Under the pieces are notes generated by a model. That model saw nothing but the letters and a program-made list of their open reading frames with translations, made no database searches and was not told the origin of the DNA. 59,194 nt of DNA from an uncultured Bacteroidales bacterium (GTDB lineage Bacteria; Bacteroidota; Bacteroidia; Bacteroidales; Paludibacteraceae), in NCBI GenBank assembly GCA_900321005.1, contig ONUF01000007.1, positions 1-59,194 of the forward strand, read 5' to 3'. Shown here one piece after another: positions 9,163 to 17,079 of the stretch. A program made the translations under genes and the position numbers. Within the stretch, counting starts at the first letter, position 1; each line of letters begins with the position of its first letter.

Positions 9163-10626
9163 ATGATGAAAGGGCGAATAATTGTATTTATCGTATTGAT
9201 TTCGTGTGTGTTAGCAAGTTTTGCGGAGGACAGTATCAAAGTGAGTGCGGCCGATCTGCAGGCACTGATGGAGCGCGTGGAGCGATTGGAGCAAAAAGCA
9301 GACCATCCCAATAAATTGGGAGTGGATGCGGTGTCCGGCGCAACGAGAAAAGTGCCGAAAGACACGGTGAAGCATCACCGCGGCACGTTCACCATCGGCG
9401 GATACGGCGAGGTGACGGCCAAGCATTGCTGGTTCTCCAACAACTACCTGCGCTACGGCAAGAATCCGGAGAAATACGCGAACGACCATTACGGAGAGTT
9501 TGACTTACCGCACGTGGTGTTGTATTTAGGCTATGACTTCGGCAAGGGTTGGAGCGTAGCTACCGAGATTGAGTTTGAGCACGGCGGCACGGAGAGTGCG
9601 GTGGAGATCGAAGAGGAAGAAGGAGGTGAGTACGAGAGTGAGATCGAGCGCGGCGGAGAAGTGGCGTTGGAGCAGTTCTGGCTGCAGAAAGCGTTCAACC
9701 GCTATGCCATCCTGCGCGCAGGTATGCAGGTCATTCCGGTCGGCGGACTGAATGCGCACCATGAGCCGACGGAGTTTTTCGGCGTCTATCGCAACGAAGG
9801 CGAGTTCACCATCATCCCCAGCACCTGGCACGAAGTGGCGTTGACCTTCATGGGTAGCACCCCGAGCGGTTGGCGCTATCAGGCAATGTTCCTGCCCGGT
9901 CTGGACAGCGACCGCTTCAACCGCAAGAACTGGGTCAATCCCGGTGCAGGCAGTCCGTATGAGTTCAAGTTAGCGAACGTGTTTGCCGGGGCGGCGCGGG
10001 TCGATTATACCGGCGTGCAGGGATTGCGACTGAGCCTGAGCGGGTACTGCGGCAACTCGTTCCGCAACACGCTCAGTAAGACCAATGCCGAACTGGACGC
10101 GAGTGCGTATAAGGACGTGAAAGGTACGGTCACGATCGGTTCGTTCGACTTTGCCTACAAGGGACATGGCTTCGTCACCCGCGGCACATTCCTCTACGGT
10201 CATCTGAGCGATGCTGCTCTTATCACACAATATAATATCTCCATGCGCAAGGGTTCGGTCAGCAGCAAACAATGGGTGGCATCCGACGCCTTGGCCGCCG
10301 GTATAGAGGCGGGCTATGATTTCTTTAGCCTAAACCAAAAACTGAAAGCCAAGAATCAGAAGTTCTATCTCTTCTGTCGATACGATTACTACGACTCGAT
10401 GTTTCGCTATGACAACCGGCCGACGGATATGTACGCCTGGTGCGGACGGCATCGGGTAGCCGCCGGCATCAACTATTTCCCTATTCCGCAGATCGCTGTG
10501 AAAGCGGAGTTCTCGTACGGCATTCTAAAACAAGGTACGCGTGCGGACGGAACGCGTGGGAAACTCTACAACGACGAACCGCAGTTGGCGATTGGCATCG
10601 TCTATGCGGGATTATTTGAGATTTGA
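9163..10626 (+). CDS. Outer-membrane porin-like beta-barrel protein of the iron locus
   Basis: A signal peptide (MMKGRIIVFIVLISCVLASFA) is followed by a short heptad-like coiled coil (LQALMERVERLEQKAD) and then alternating aromatic strands beginning FTIGGYGEVTA, ending in the aromatic residue-rich strand AIGIVYAGLFEI. This is the layout of OprO/P-type trimeric porins, here 487 residues. It opens a plus-strand run porin - imelysin - di-haem cytochrome - CcsBA, so I infer a role in moving iron or a small ligand across the outer membrane; specificity is unknown. An acidic loop EIEEEEGGEYESEIE could bind cations. Confidence 0.7.
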   Translation: MMKGRIIVFIVLISCVLASFAEDSIKVSAADLQALMERVERLEQKADHPNKLGVDAVSGATRKVPKDTVKHHRGTFTIGGYGEVTAKHCWFSNNYLRYGKNPEKYANDHYGEFDLPHVVLYLGYDFGKGWSVATEIEFEHGGTESAVEIEEEEGGEYESEIERGGEVALEQFWLQKAFNRYAILRAGMQVIPVGGLNAHHEPTEFFGVYRNEGEFTIIPSTWHEVALTFMGSTPSGWRYQAMFLPGLDSDRFNRKNWVNPGAGSPYEFKLANVFAGAARVDYTGVQGLRLSLSGYCGNSFRNTLSKTNAELDASAYKDVKGTVTIGSFDFAYKGHGFVTRGTFLYGHLSDAALITQYNISMRKGSVSSKQWVASDALAAGIEAGYDFFSLNQKLKAKNQKFYLFCRYDYYDSMFRYDNRPTDMYAWCGRHRVAAGINYFPIPQIAVKAEFSYGILKQGTRADGTRGKLYNDEPQLAIGIVYAGLFEI

Positions 10627-10655
10627 CATTTTTGCTATTTAAAATTTTAGATAAA

Positions 10656-11822
10656 ATGAAAAAGAAATGGTTATGGATGGCATTGGCAGTTATGGGAATG
10701 ACTGCATGCCAATCGGGTGGCACAGAGGTCACCTCGGACAAAGAAGCGGCGTTGCAGCAGGCTGTGGCGCCTTATGTAAACCACACGGTCATTGCGACCT
10801 ATAAAGCGATGGCCGACGCCGGTATCGAGTTGCGGGACCAGACACAGCAGATCCTCGAGCGGGTGGAGCAGGAGCAGGACTACACGCAGCTGATGAAAGA
10901 TGCAGACGCGTCTTGGCGGAAGATGCGTAAGTACTGGGAGCAAAGCGAGGCCTTCCTGTACGGTCCCGCGAGTGCGCATAACATCGACCCGCATATCGAC
11001 TCCTGGCCATTGGATTTCAATGCGATGAACGCGCTGCTGAACGACGCGGCACGCATGGCGCAGATAGAAGAAGAGGGTGGCGCCTATGTGGGCGACCAGT
11101 TAGGTTATGCCCTCAAAGGTTTCCATGCCGCGGAATATCTGCTCTTTGAGTCGGTCTTGGTTGACGGCCGTGCCGTAGGTACCGGTCGTCCGCATGAGAC
11201 CAACCTCACTCACGCGGAGGCAGTGTATCTTCACGCGATCGTAGAAGATCTCACGCAGCAGGCAATCCTGCTCGAATACTGCTGGGCAGGCGAGGTGAGT
11301 GCCGACAAGATGGCCATTCTGGAAGAAGGCGACGTGGAACCCTACGAAGACCATTATGGTACGCAGATGCTCCAGGCCGGTAAAGCGGGGTCGATCTATG
11401 TGAGCTATCAGGAAGCGGCGGAAGATATCATCGCCGGAGCCATCGACATCGCCGGCGAGGTGGCAGACCTGAAGATGGGCAATCCGTATATCAGCAGCAC
11501 ACCGGAGGAACGCGATTATATCGAGAGCCCGTACAGCTGTACCTCCACGATTGATTTTGCCGATAACATCCGCTCTATCCAACATGCCTACTGCGGTGCG
11601 CAAACCGGCAATTATTCCGTATCGAACTACGTCTATCGTCAGAACTCGGAACTGGATGCCAGCGTACGCAAAGCCATCGAAGAGGCTATCAGTGCCATCG
11701 AGGCGATAGAAGACTTCGAGAACACGGCGCAAAACAACCCGCAGGTAAAAGCAGCCATCGACAAAGTGCAAGTGCTCGAAGGCTTGCTGGACGACGAAGT
11801 ATTACCCCTTTTAAGCAAATAA
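10656..11822 (+). CDS. Imelysin-family lipoprotein (peptidase M75 / EfeO-like)
   Basis: Start chosen at ATG 10656 because MKKKWLWMALAVMGMTAC is a lipoprotein signal with lipobox MTAC; the frame is open a further 33 bases upstream without a sensible signal. The helical imelysin domain is recognisable by WPLDFNAMNALL and by GFHAAEYLLF, the equivalent of the GxHxxE motif of iron-regulated imelysins. Imelysins are envelope proteins tied to iron uptake; proteolytic activity is doubtful for most. It lies 29 bp after the porin and 3 bp before the di-haem cytochrome, a neighbourhood that is common for this family. Confidence 0.88.
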   Translation: MKKKWLWMALAVMGMTACQSGGTEVTSDKEAALQQAVAPYVNHTVIATYKAMADAGIELRDQTQQILERVEQEQDYTQLMKDADASWRKMRKYWEQSEAFLYGPASAHNIDPHIDSWPLDFNAMNALLNDAARMAQIEEEGGAYVGDQLGYALKGFHAAEYLLFESVLVDGRAVGTGRPHETNLTHAEAVYLHAIVEDLTQQAILLEYCWAGEVSADKMAILEEGDVEPYEDHYGTQMLQAGKAGSIYVSYQEAAEDIIAGAIDIAGEVADLKMGNPYISSTPEERDYIESPYSCTSTIDFADNIRSIQHAYCGAQTGNYSVSNYVYRQNSELDASVRKAIEEAISAIEAIEDFENTAQNNPQVKAAIDKVQVLEGLLDDEVLPLLSK

Positions 11823-11825
11823 GTT

Positions 11826-13520
11826 ATGAGAAAGAATGTTCTATTTATCGGAGTACTCGCGTTCATCGGAGTATTCGGAACAAGTTGCAACGAACCGACC
11901 GCAGCGGGGCAGGCACCGGAAGATAAGCCTGACTGGTACTACACCGGCGGTAAGTTAGGTACCACTACCAATCTCACGTCCATGACCTTCCGTCAGCCGA
12001 CACCTTCGGTGGATAACGACGGTACAGGCACCAAGTTCGCACAAGGTGACCAAATCGCCGAGAAGGACTTCGTGACCAACACGGAAGGCCGTCAGCATGG
12101 CTTGGGACCGGTCTATGTACGTTCATCCTGCCAGCACTGCCACCCGAACTACTCGCATGGTGCATCCGTTCCGGAAGGTAAATATGATGCAGCGCATGTA
12201 GGTAATGGTACATTATTGGTTCTTTACGATCCGGCTACAGACGCATATGTAAGTTGGGTAGCAGGTATGCCGCAGTTATTTGGCGCAGCGCCGTTCAAGG
12301 CACCTATTGACCCGAATCAGATTACCGTCACTTGGAAGACCGTTCAGGACGAGCACGGGAACAAGTTTGAAGACGGAGAGACCTACGAATTGCGCTACCC
12401 GGATGTGACGATTCCTACTACCGCGCTCTATTCGGCACAAGCTCAGTTCCGCGCTGCTTTGGAAGCACTCCCTGCGAAAGAAGCAGGCTCCGACATCACC
12501 AAAGATATCGCGCTGCTGGACGGCGGCTATGAAGTGCGCCTCGAGAACACGATCGGTGTATATGGTACAGGTCTGTTGGATGCCATCCCCGATCAGGACA
12601 TCATCGACCAGTACGCCAAAGAAGCGGCGGACGGCAAGTTGAAACACGGTCTTAACCCGGCTTTCTGGGACGGGAGTTTCAAAACAGGTGGTTACTACAA
12701 GAACGACCCGCAGTGGGGCCCGAAGCGTTTCACGTATGCCCTCACACGCGGTCCGATCATGGACGCTGCCGGTGCTAATGCCATATGGAACATCACCAAT
12801 GTGACTCGTTCCGACCGCCAATACCACTACTTGGATCTGGACGGCCGTGTCTATGCTACCTGCGCTTCTATCGACCCGGACGTGCAAGCAGGATTTGCAG
12901 ATTTCATCCAACAGCAAGATCCTAACGGAGAGCATCCCGAGTGGAACACAGGGGATGTGCAGAAAGATATATACACCTATCTTACAAGCAAGACGCTTCC
13001 TGCTGAAATGAGTGATGATGAGTTTACACAGGTCATGATTTGGCACCGCGGTCTGGCTGTACCTGCGGCGCGTAATGTGACCGATCCGAAAGTGCTGCGC
13101 GGAAAAGAGCTGTTCACTCAGATAGGTTGTGACTATTGCCACCGACCGACTTGGACGACCGGTCCGGACGAAGTGCGCGACCCGAATAACTTCAAAGGCT
13201 TCACGGCTCAGATGCCACGCTATCAAAATCAGAAGATATGGCCGTACACCGACATGGTACAGCATAAACTCTGCATGGAGAATGACATCCGCACCGGCTG
13301 GTGCCGTACGACGCCGTTGTGGGGCCGCGGCCTGCACCGCAAAGCGACGGGCGATGCCTATGAGGCACGTATGCACGATACCCGCGCGCGGAACGTGATA
13401 GAAGCAATCATGTGGCACGGATATAGTTCGGAGTCCGACGCCTATTATCCGACGCAACAGTTCTATAAACTGAACAAAGAGGACCGAGATGCGATCGTGG
13501 CTTTCATCAATGCTATCTAA
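11826..13520 (+). CDS. Di-haem c-type cytochrome, DHOR family (thiol oxidoreductase-like)
   Basis: An envelope lipoprotein (lipobox ending GTSC21) with two haem c attachment motifs, CQHCH (Cys102, Cys105, His106) and CDYCH (Cys435, Cys438, His439). The C-terminal block LWGRGLHRKATGDAYEARMHDTRARN... with IEAIMWHG is diagnostic of the DHOR family (PF06537), related to di-haem peroxidases. These genes are typically found beside imelysins in iron-uptake loci, where they may oxidise or reduce the metal at the cell surface; the exact reaction is unproven. Haem attachment would be done by the CcsBA protein encoded immediately downstream, whose start overlaps this stop by 8 bp. Confidence 0.9.
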   Translation: MRKNVLFIGVLAFIGVFGTSCNEPTAAGQAPEDKPDWYYTGGKLGTTTNLTSMTFRQPTPSVDNDGTGTKFAQGDQIAEKDFVTNTEGRQHGLGPVYVRSSCQHCHPNYSHGASVPEGKYDAAHVGNGTLLVLYDPATDAYVSWVAGMPQLFGAAPFKAPIDPNQITVTWKTVQDEHGNKFEDGETYELRYPDVTIPTTALYSAQAQFRAALEALPAKEAGSDITKDIALLDGGYEVRLENTIGVYGTGLLDAIPDQDIIDQYAKEAADGKLKHGLNPAFWDGSFKTGGYYKNDPQWGPKRFTYALTRGPIMDAAGANAIWNITNVTRSDRQYHYLDLDGRVYATCASIDPDVQAGFADFIQQQDPNGEHPEWNTGDVQKDIYTYLTSKTLPAEMSDDEFTQVMIWHRGLAVPAARNVTDPKVLRGKELFTQIGCDYCHRPTWTTGPDEVRDPNNFKGFTAQMPRYQNQKIWPYTDMVQHKLCMENDIRTGWCRTTPLWGRGLHRKATGDAYEARMHDTRARNVIEAIMWHGYSSESDAYYPTQQFYKLNKEDRDAIVAFINAI

Positions 13521-14532
13521 GCCGGCTACGTGGCTGTTGCACATTGCCCTGGGGATCATTGTCCTCGGGGCATGTGTGACGCATTTCTTCGGCGAACATG
13601 GCGAGATACACCTGCGCGCCGATCAGGCACAGACTCTAACCGTTCGCCATTCGTCCGTTAGCCTCTTTCTTTGGGATTTTCATATTGTGAGTGATGCGGA
13701 CGGTAACCCCGTGGACTTCATATCCGAACTGCGTCTGTTAGACCGGCGTGCGAAGACACCAGTGGTGGACGAAGGCATCGTACGGATGAACAAGCCGCTT
13801 AAATACCACGGTTTTCGCTTTTGTCAGTCGGACTACGACAGCGACCTGCAAGGCGTGGTGCTGGCGTATAACTACGACCCTTGGGGCATCGTGATCACCT
13901 ATGCCGGTTATGCGTTGCTGCTCGTTGCGATGATTGCCTTTTTCACACAGAAAAACACCGGTTTTCGTGCGGTTCTGAAGAAGTCCGTGCTCTATCAGCG
14001 CCGCGGTTTATACGCCATCAGCGCAGGGGTTCTGATCGTCCTTCTGGCGGTCGTTATGACGCGTGCGGTGACTCCCAAACCGCCTTTGCAACCCGTGCTA
14101 CAGACGCCGCTACTCGGCATCCATGTGAGCGTGATCATGCTGGCATACACGCTTTTTGCGGTCATTATGATCAACGGTATTCTCGGGCTATGTATGCCCA
14201 AGCGCCGCGAACAGATCCTATATGTGTCACACGTGCTGCTGTATCCGGGCTTGTTCAGTCTGACCGCCGGTATCTTCATCGGCGCGGTTTGGGCGAACAT
14301 GTCCTGGGGACGGTATTGGGGATGGGACCCGAAGGAGACCTGGGCGCTTATCACGATGCTTGTCTATGCCGCGCTGCTTCATTTGCCGTGGCTGAAAAAT
14401 AAATGTGCCCTCTCCAAAGACCGGTTTGCTATCGTTTATCACGTCTGTAGCGTGGTCGCTTTCGCCTTCGTGTTATTCACCTATTTTGGCGTGTCTTACC
14501 TGCTCGGAGGACTTCATTCGTACGCAAATTAA
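13513..14532 (+). CDS. Cytochrome c haem-lyase, ResB/CcsB-CcsA fusion
   Basis: Inner-membrane protein that exports haem and attaches it to apocytochromes. I prefer the ATG at 13513 (MLSKPATWLLHIALG), which overlaps the DHOR stop in ATGCTATCTAA; a GTG-type start at 13489 would add eight residues. An N-terminal ResB-like part with one transmembrane helix and periplasmic segment is followed by CcsA-type helices with the haem-handling WWD-like motif WGRYWGWDPKETWALI (about residues 263-278). At 339 residues it is a compact version. A period-7 repeat encodes residues about 42-51 (LTVRHSSVSL), in the periplasmic part. Its position after the di-haem cytochrome suggests a dedicated maturation factor. 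Confidence 0.86.
   Translation, partial: LSKPATWLLHIALGIIVLGACVTHFFGEHGEIHLRADQAQTLTVRHSSVSLFLWDFHIVSDADGNPVDFISELRLLDRRAKTPVVDEGIVRMNKPLKYHGFRFCQSDYDSDLQGVVLAYNYDPWGIVITYAGYALLLVAMIAFFTQKNTGFRAVLKKSVLYQRRGLYAISAGVLIVLLAVVMTRAVTPKPPLQPVLQTPLLGIHVSVIMLAYTLFAVIMINGILGLCMPKRREQILYVSHVLLYPGLFSLTAGIFIGAVWANMSWGRYWGWDPKETWALITMLVYAALLHLPWLKNKCALSKDRFAIVYHVCSVVAFAFVLFTYFGVSYLLGGLHSYAN
13637..13665 (+). repeat. Period-7 array inside the ccsBA-like gene
   Basis: Degenerate heptamers with a recurring CCGTTCG / CCATTCG / CCGTTAG core lie in frame. The same core in the same orientation recurs in the TonB receptor gene at 22183-22215. Confidence 0.6.
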
Positions 14533-14551
14533 CCGAATAAATTCATTCCTA

Positions 14552-14583
14552 TTTGCTTATGTCAAAGAAAAATTGTACCTTTG
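14552..14583 (+). promoter_or_regulatory. Promoter of the hemerythrin-LuxR regulator gene
   Basis: TTTG (14552-14555), 20 bp, TACCTTTG (14576-14583): a perfect match to the Bacteroidota vegetative promoter. Because it lies downstream of the first possible start at 14553, it shows that translation begins later, at ATG 14607. Confidence 0.85.
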
Positions 14584-14606
14584 CACCCGAATTTGATGCA
14601 AGCGCT

Positions 14607-15494
14607 ATGTATAAGTCAACTGATAAGATTTGCGATCTGATGGCGCATGAGGAAGATGCAATCCAGATCATCAGCCGTTTTGGGCTTGAGATGGGAGTGG
14701 GGGAGCAGACGATAGCGGAGGTGTGCGAGGCGCATGACGTGCATACGCCGACCTTCCTGGCCATCGTCAATTACAAGGTCTTCCACCAGCGCGCGATACC
14801 CGAAGATATCGACCTGCCGACGCTCCAACGCTACCTGCGTAATGCCCACACGTATTTCCTCGACTTTCGCCTGCCGCGCCTGCGCCGGGCACTTGTCGAA
14901 GCTATCATCCCTGCCGACCCGACGACGAAGATACCGGGACTGATCCTGCGGTGCTACGACGAGTTCGTGGACGAGATCCGCACGCATATCGAGCATGAGA
15001 ACGAAGGACGCTATGACGAGCACGAACACGACGACCAGCGCATCACCGACAAACTGACGGAGATCAAAAACCTCATCATCAAGTACTACCCGTCGCAAGA
15101 AGAACAATCATCAATCAGCAATCATCAATCACCAATCACCTATCTCCTGATAGGTGTCATGTCCGACCTATGGCACACGGAGCTGGATTTTGCGGACCAT
15201 TGTGCCATCGAGGACGATATCCTGCGCCCGGCCTTAAGCCAAGAGAACGTGCATGGACACCGCCGGCACATCATGCCCCAGACCGAAGAACTGAGTGAGC
15301 GCGAGAAAGATGTGCTGATACAGGTGGTGAAAGGACTGAGTAACAAAGAGATAGCCGATGTGCTCTGTATCTCTATGCACACCGTCATATCGCATCGCAA
15401 GAACATCGCCCGCAAACTGAATATTCACTCTACGGCGGGTCTGACGATCTATGCGATCGTGAATAAACTGGTGGATCTGAACAGCCTGGAATAA
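14607..15494 (+). CDS. Hemerythrin-like (RIC/ScdA-type) sensor fused to a LuxR DNA-binding domain
   Basis: Start at ATG 14607 is set by the promoter just upstream. Residues 1-50 (KICDLMAHEEDAIQIISRFG...) resemble the DUF542 region at the N-terminus of ScdA/YtfE iron-centre repair proteins. Residues about 75-215 form a helical hemerythrin-like part with candidate di-iron ligands His81, the HIEHENE cluster (His127, His130, Glu131) and WHTELDFADHCAIEDD (His190, His198, Glu202). Residues about 225-290 are a LuxR/GerE helix-turn-helix (LSEREKDVLIQVVKGLSN). This suggests a transcription factor that senses iron, O2 or NO through a di-iron site. It follows the iron/cytochrome locus. A period-7 array encodes residues about 167-178, between two hemerythrin helices. 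Confidence 0.85.
   Translation: MYKSTDKICDLMAHEEDAIQIISRFGLEMGVGEQTIAEVCEAHDVHTPTFLAIVNYKVFHQRAIPEDIDLPTLQRYLRNAHTYFLDFRLPRLRRALVEAIIPADPTTKIPGLILRCYDEFVDEIRTHIEHENEGRYDEHEHDDQRITDKLTEIKNLIIKYYPSQEEQSSISNHQSPITYLLIGVMSDLWHTELDFADHCAIEDDILRPALSQENVHGHRRHIMPQTEELSEREKDVLIQVVKGLSNKEIADVLCISMHTVISHRKNIARKLNIHSTAGLTIYAIVNKLVDLNSLE
15106..15140 (+). repeat. Period-7 array inside the hemerythrin-LuxR gene
   Basis: Five contiguous heptamers: AATCATC, AATCAGC, AATCATC, AATCACC, AATCACC. Nearly the same units form the mutS-side array at 20787-20821. Here they are translated (SSISNHQSPIT) in the linker between hemerythrin helices. Confidence 0.92.
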
Positions 15495-15497
15495 GGC

Positions 15498-15965
15498 TTA
15501 CATGTTCGCGTTGTAATACTGCGGTTGGCCGGTCACTTCTTCGCCAATCCAGTCAGGACAGGAGATGGGTTCGTGCTCATCTCCTAATTCTATCTCCGCG
15601 AGGACGGTTCCCGCCATCTTGCCGGTCTGGAATACGTCCACTTCCCACTTGCGCTCCTGGCCCTCGTAGGGCGGGGCAGGGATGATATAGCGCGTCTTGG
15701 AGATGGCGCCCGGCAGACAGAGACGGAGCAGCTCTTTGGCATCAGACGGGTCTATCTCCCGTTCCCACTCGAACTTAGCCAGCCCTTCGCGCAGCACGGA
15801 GGACTTGATAGTAAGGAACGCGCGTGTGTCGCGTATGCGCACGCGGATGGTCTTCTCCGGGTCCTTGCACAAATAACCCTGGACGATCTGATAACTGGTC
15901 TCGGCCTGCGCCTTAAACGCCTCCGAACGCACCAAAAACTTACGCTCTATTTCCGTATTATTCAT
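15498..15965 (-). CDS. CYTH-domain protein (inorganic triphosphatase-like)
   Basis: The N-terminus MNNTEIERKFLV carries the ExExK signature (Glu5, Glu7, Lys9) of the CYTH triphosphate tunnel superfamily, followed by charged tunnel strands KTIRVRIRD, AFLTIKS and FEWEREI, and later KWEVDVF and AEIEL. Bacterial single-domain CYTH proteins usually hydrolyse inorganic triphosphate with Mg2+. Length 155 residues is normal. It converges on the hemerythrin-LuxR gene with only 3 bp between stops. Confidence 0.9.
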   Translation of the reverse strand: MNNTEIERKFLVRSEAFKAQAETSYQIVQGYLCKDPEKTIRVRIRDTRAFLTIKSSVLREGLAKFEWEREIDPSDAKELLRLCLPGAISKTRYIIPAPPYEGQERKWEVDVFQTGKMAGTVLAEIELGDEHEPISCPDWIGEEVTGQPQYYNANM

Positions 15966-16080
15966 ATTATTCTCTATTGTTTGGGATTCGAAAATTGCGT
16001 AGCAATAATCGTGCGAGGCTTGCCGAGCTAAGAACCCACCGACCGAGGAGTGAGAAGGCTCGCCGCCTCTCTAAAAAGAA
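15966..16080. other. Intergenic segment between CYTH gene and terminator
   Basis: No reading frame of note. It contains GC-rich short stretches (GAGGCTTGCCGAGC and GAAGGCTCGCCGCC) reminiscent of small interspersed repeats, but I could not match them elsewhere in the window. Confidence 0.3.
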
Positions 16081-16109
16081 AAAATAGGAGCCTTTGGCGT
16101 TCCTATTTT
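16081..16109. terminator. Bidirectional intrinsic terminator
   Basis: The perfect 9-bp stem AAAATAGGA/TCCTATTTT is flanked by T-rich sequence on both strands, so it can end the minus-strand tRNA-Ser transcript and any plus-strand read-through. Confidence 0.75.
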
Positions 16110-16121
16110 ATTCTTTTTAAG

Positions 16122-16208
<87 letters not shown>

Positions 16209-16236
16209 TAAATGGGTCATTTGCCAAAAAGCGGTG

Positions 16237-16267
16237 CAAAAGTACTGCTTTTTTTTGATATGACCAA
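16237..16267 (-). promoter_or_regulatory. Promoter of tRNA-Ser
   Basis: Minus strand TTTG (16264-16267), 19 bp, TACTTTTG (16237-16244), about 28 bases before the mature tRNA 5' end. The same box sequence recurs before tRNA-Val and before the RNA candidate at 16424. Confidence 0.85.
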
Positions 16268-16284
16268 ATTTTTTGGCAAAAAAA

Positions 16285-16418
16285 GTGCAAAAAAAAAGAA
16301 GCTAGTACTTCTTTTGCTTTTGTAGCCAAGTACGTGGCTACGAAAGAAAAAAAAAGAAGGTTGTCTCACGACAACCAAATCTTTTCATTTAACCTTAAAT
16401 CTAATACCATGAAAAACA
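16285..16418 (-). ncRNA. Candidate small RNA with tandem terminator hairpins and a 14-codon frame
   Basis: It starts about 6 bases after a perfect promoter. A stem GGTTGTC/GACAACC with TCAC (plus strand) loop at 16359-16376 is followed by nine U residues on the minus strand, giving a ~70-nt RNA. Two further stems, GTAGCCA/TGGCTAC (16322-16341) and AAAAGAAG/CTTCTTTT (16294-16315), the last again followed by a U run, would give a ~134-nt form. Near the 5' end is an ATG frame of 14 codons (16366-16410, MVLDLRLNEKIWLS) whose stop lies in the loop of the first hairpin. No protein gene follows before the tRNA-Ser promoter. It could be a stand-alone sRNA or an attenuator-like leader. Confidence 0.55.
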
Positions 16419-16423
16419 CGGTG

Positions 16424-16455
16424 CAAAAGTACTGCTTTTACACCAATTGACCAAA
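16424..16455 (-). promoter_or_regulatory. Promoter of the small RNA candidate
   Basis: Minus strand TTTG (16452-16455), 20 bp, TACTTTTG (16424-16431), matching the Bacteroidota consensus exactly. Confidence 0.8.
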
Positions 16456-16518
16456 TATTTTTACAAAAAAATGCTTAAAAACTAAATTTTGTAAGATTTG
16501 GTTAGCAAAATGCCCATA

Positions 16519-17079
16519 TTAATCGCAAAGTGTAAACAAATCTTCCCTTGGATTGATCAACATGACAGGAACAAGGGCGTGACGGATGGCGTGTAACTCC
16601 TGCGGACCGAACAAAATGTCATCGAGCCCGTAATCACGGCTCGCAGTGAGGATAAGCAGGTCATGCCGGAAGTCCCGCTGCCGTTCTGCTGCCTCGCGCA
16701 TCAGTTTGAATGAGTCTTTCTTCGCAATCGCCACTTCATAGCTGATCGGCTCGCCCGTCTTCTCCGCTATCGCCTTGATATGCGTGACGATGCGGTTGAC
16801 GTTCTGCCGCGCGTGTGAACCGTAGTCATTGGCCTGCAACAGGATGATATGGGCGCCTGTCTTGCGCGCCAGGTAGGTGCAAATCTCAGCCTTGTAGGTC
16901 TCCTCTTCGAGCATCGAGACCGGCACGAGTAGTCGTCTGAGCGGTTTAACCGTCATCGTATTGGTCACAAACACGTACGGACGCCGCTCCTCGCGGCATT
17001 CGTTGAGGTGGCGCTGTATCGCGCGGCGGTTGTTCTCGCACTCAACCAGCTTGATATCGTCATTATTGTCCCAGATCAT
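16519..17079 (-). CDS. Universal stress protein-like (UspA fold)
   Basis: I place the start at 17079 (MIWDNNDDIKLVEC), which overlaps the mltG stop as ATGA; further upstream the frame only repeats mltG DNA in another register. The 186-residue protein has a first Usp-like strand RRLLVPVSM, an internal segment ILLQANDYGSHARQNVNRIV, and the end block DLLILTASRDYGLDDILFGPQEL...ALVPVMLIN, typical of Usp C-termini (HALVPVLxI). The nucleotide-binding Gx2Gx9G(S/T) motif is not clear. It would be cytosolic, role unknown, translationally coupled to mltG at the end of a five-gene operon. Confidence 0.65.
   Translation of the reverse strand: MIWDNNDDIKLVECENNRRAIQRHLNECREERRPYVFVTNTMTVKPLRRLLVPVSMLEEETYKAEICTYLARKTGAHIILLQANDYGSHARQNVNRIVTHIKAIAEKTGEPISYEVAIAKKDSFKLMREAAERQRDFRHDLLILTASRDYGLDDILFGPQELHAIRHALVPVMLINPREDLFTLCD

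Noticed and set aside
12276-13559. 427-codon minus-strand frame across the di-haem cytochrome gene
   Set aside because: Antisense shadow of a well-supported cytochrome with intact CxxCH motifs.
14553-14606. TTG at 14553 as start of the hemerythrin-LuxR gene
   Set aside because: A perfect promoter overlaps this stretch, so it is not in the main transcript.
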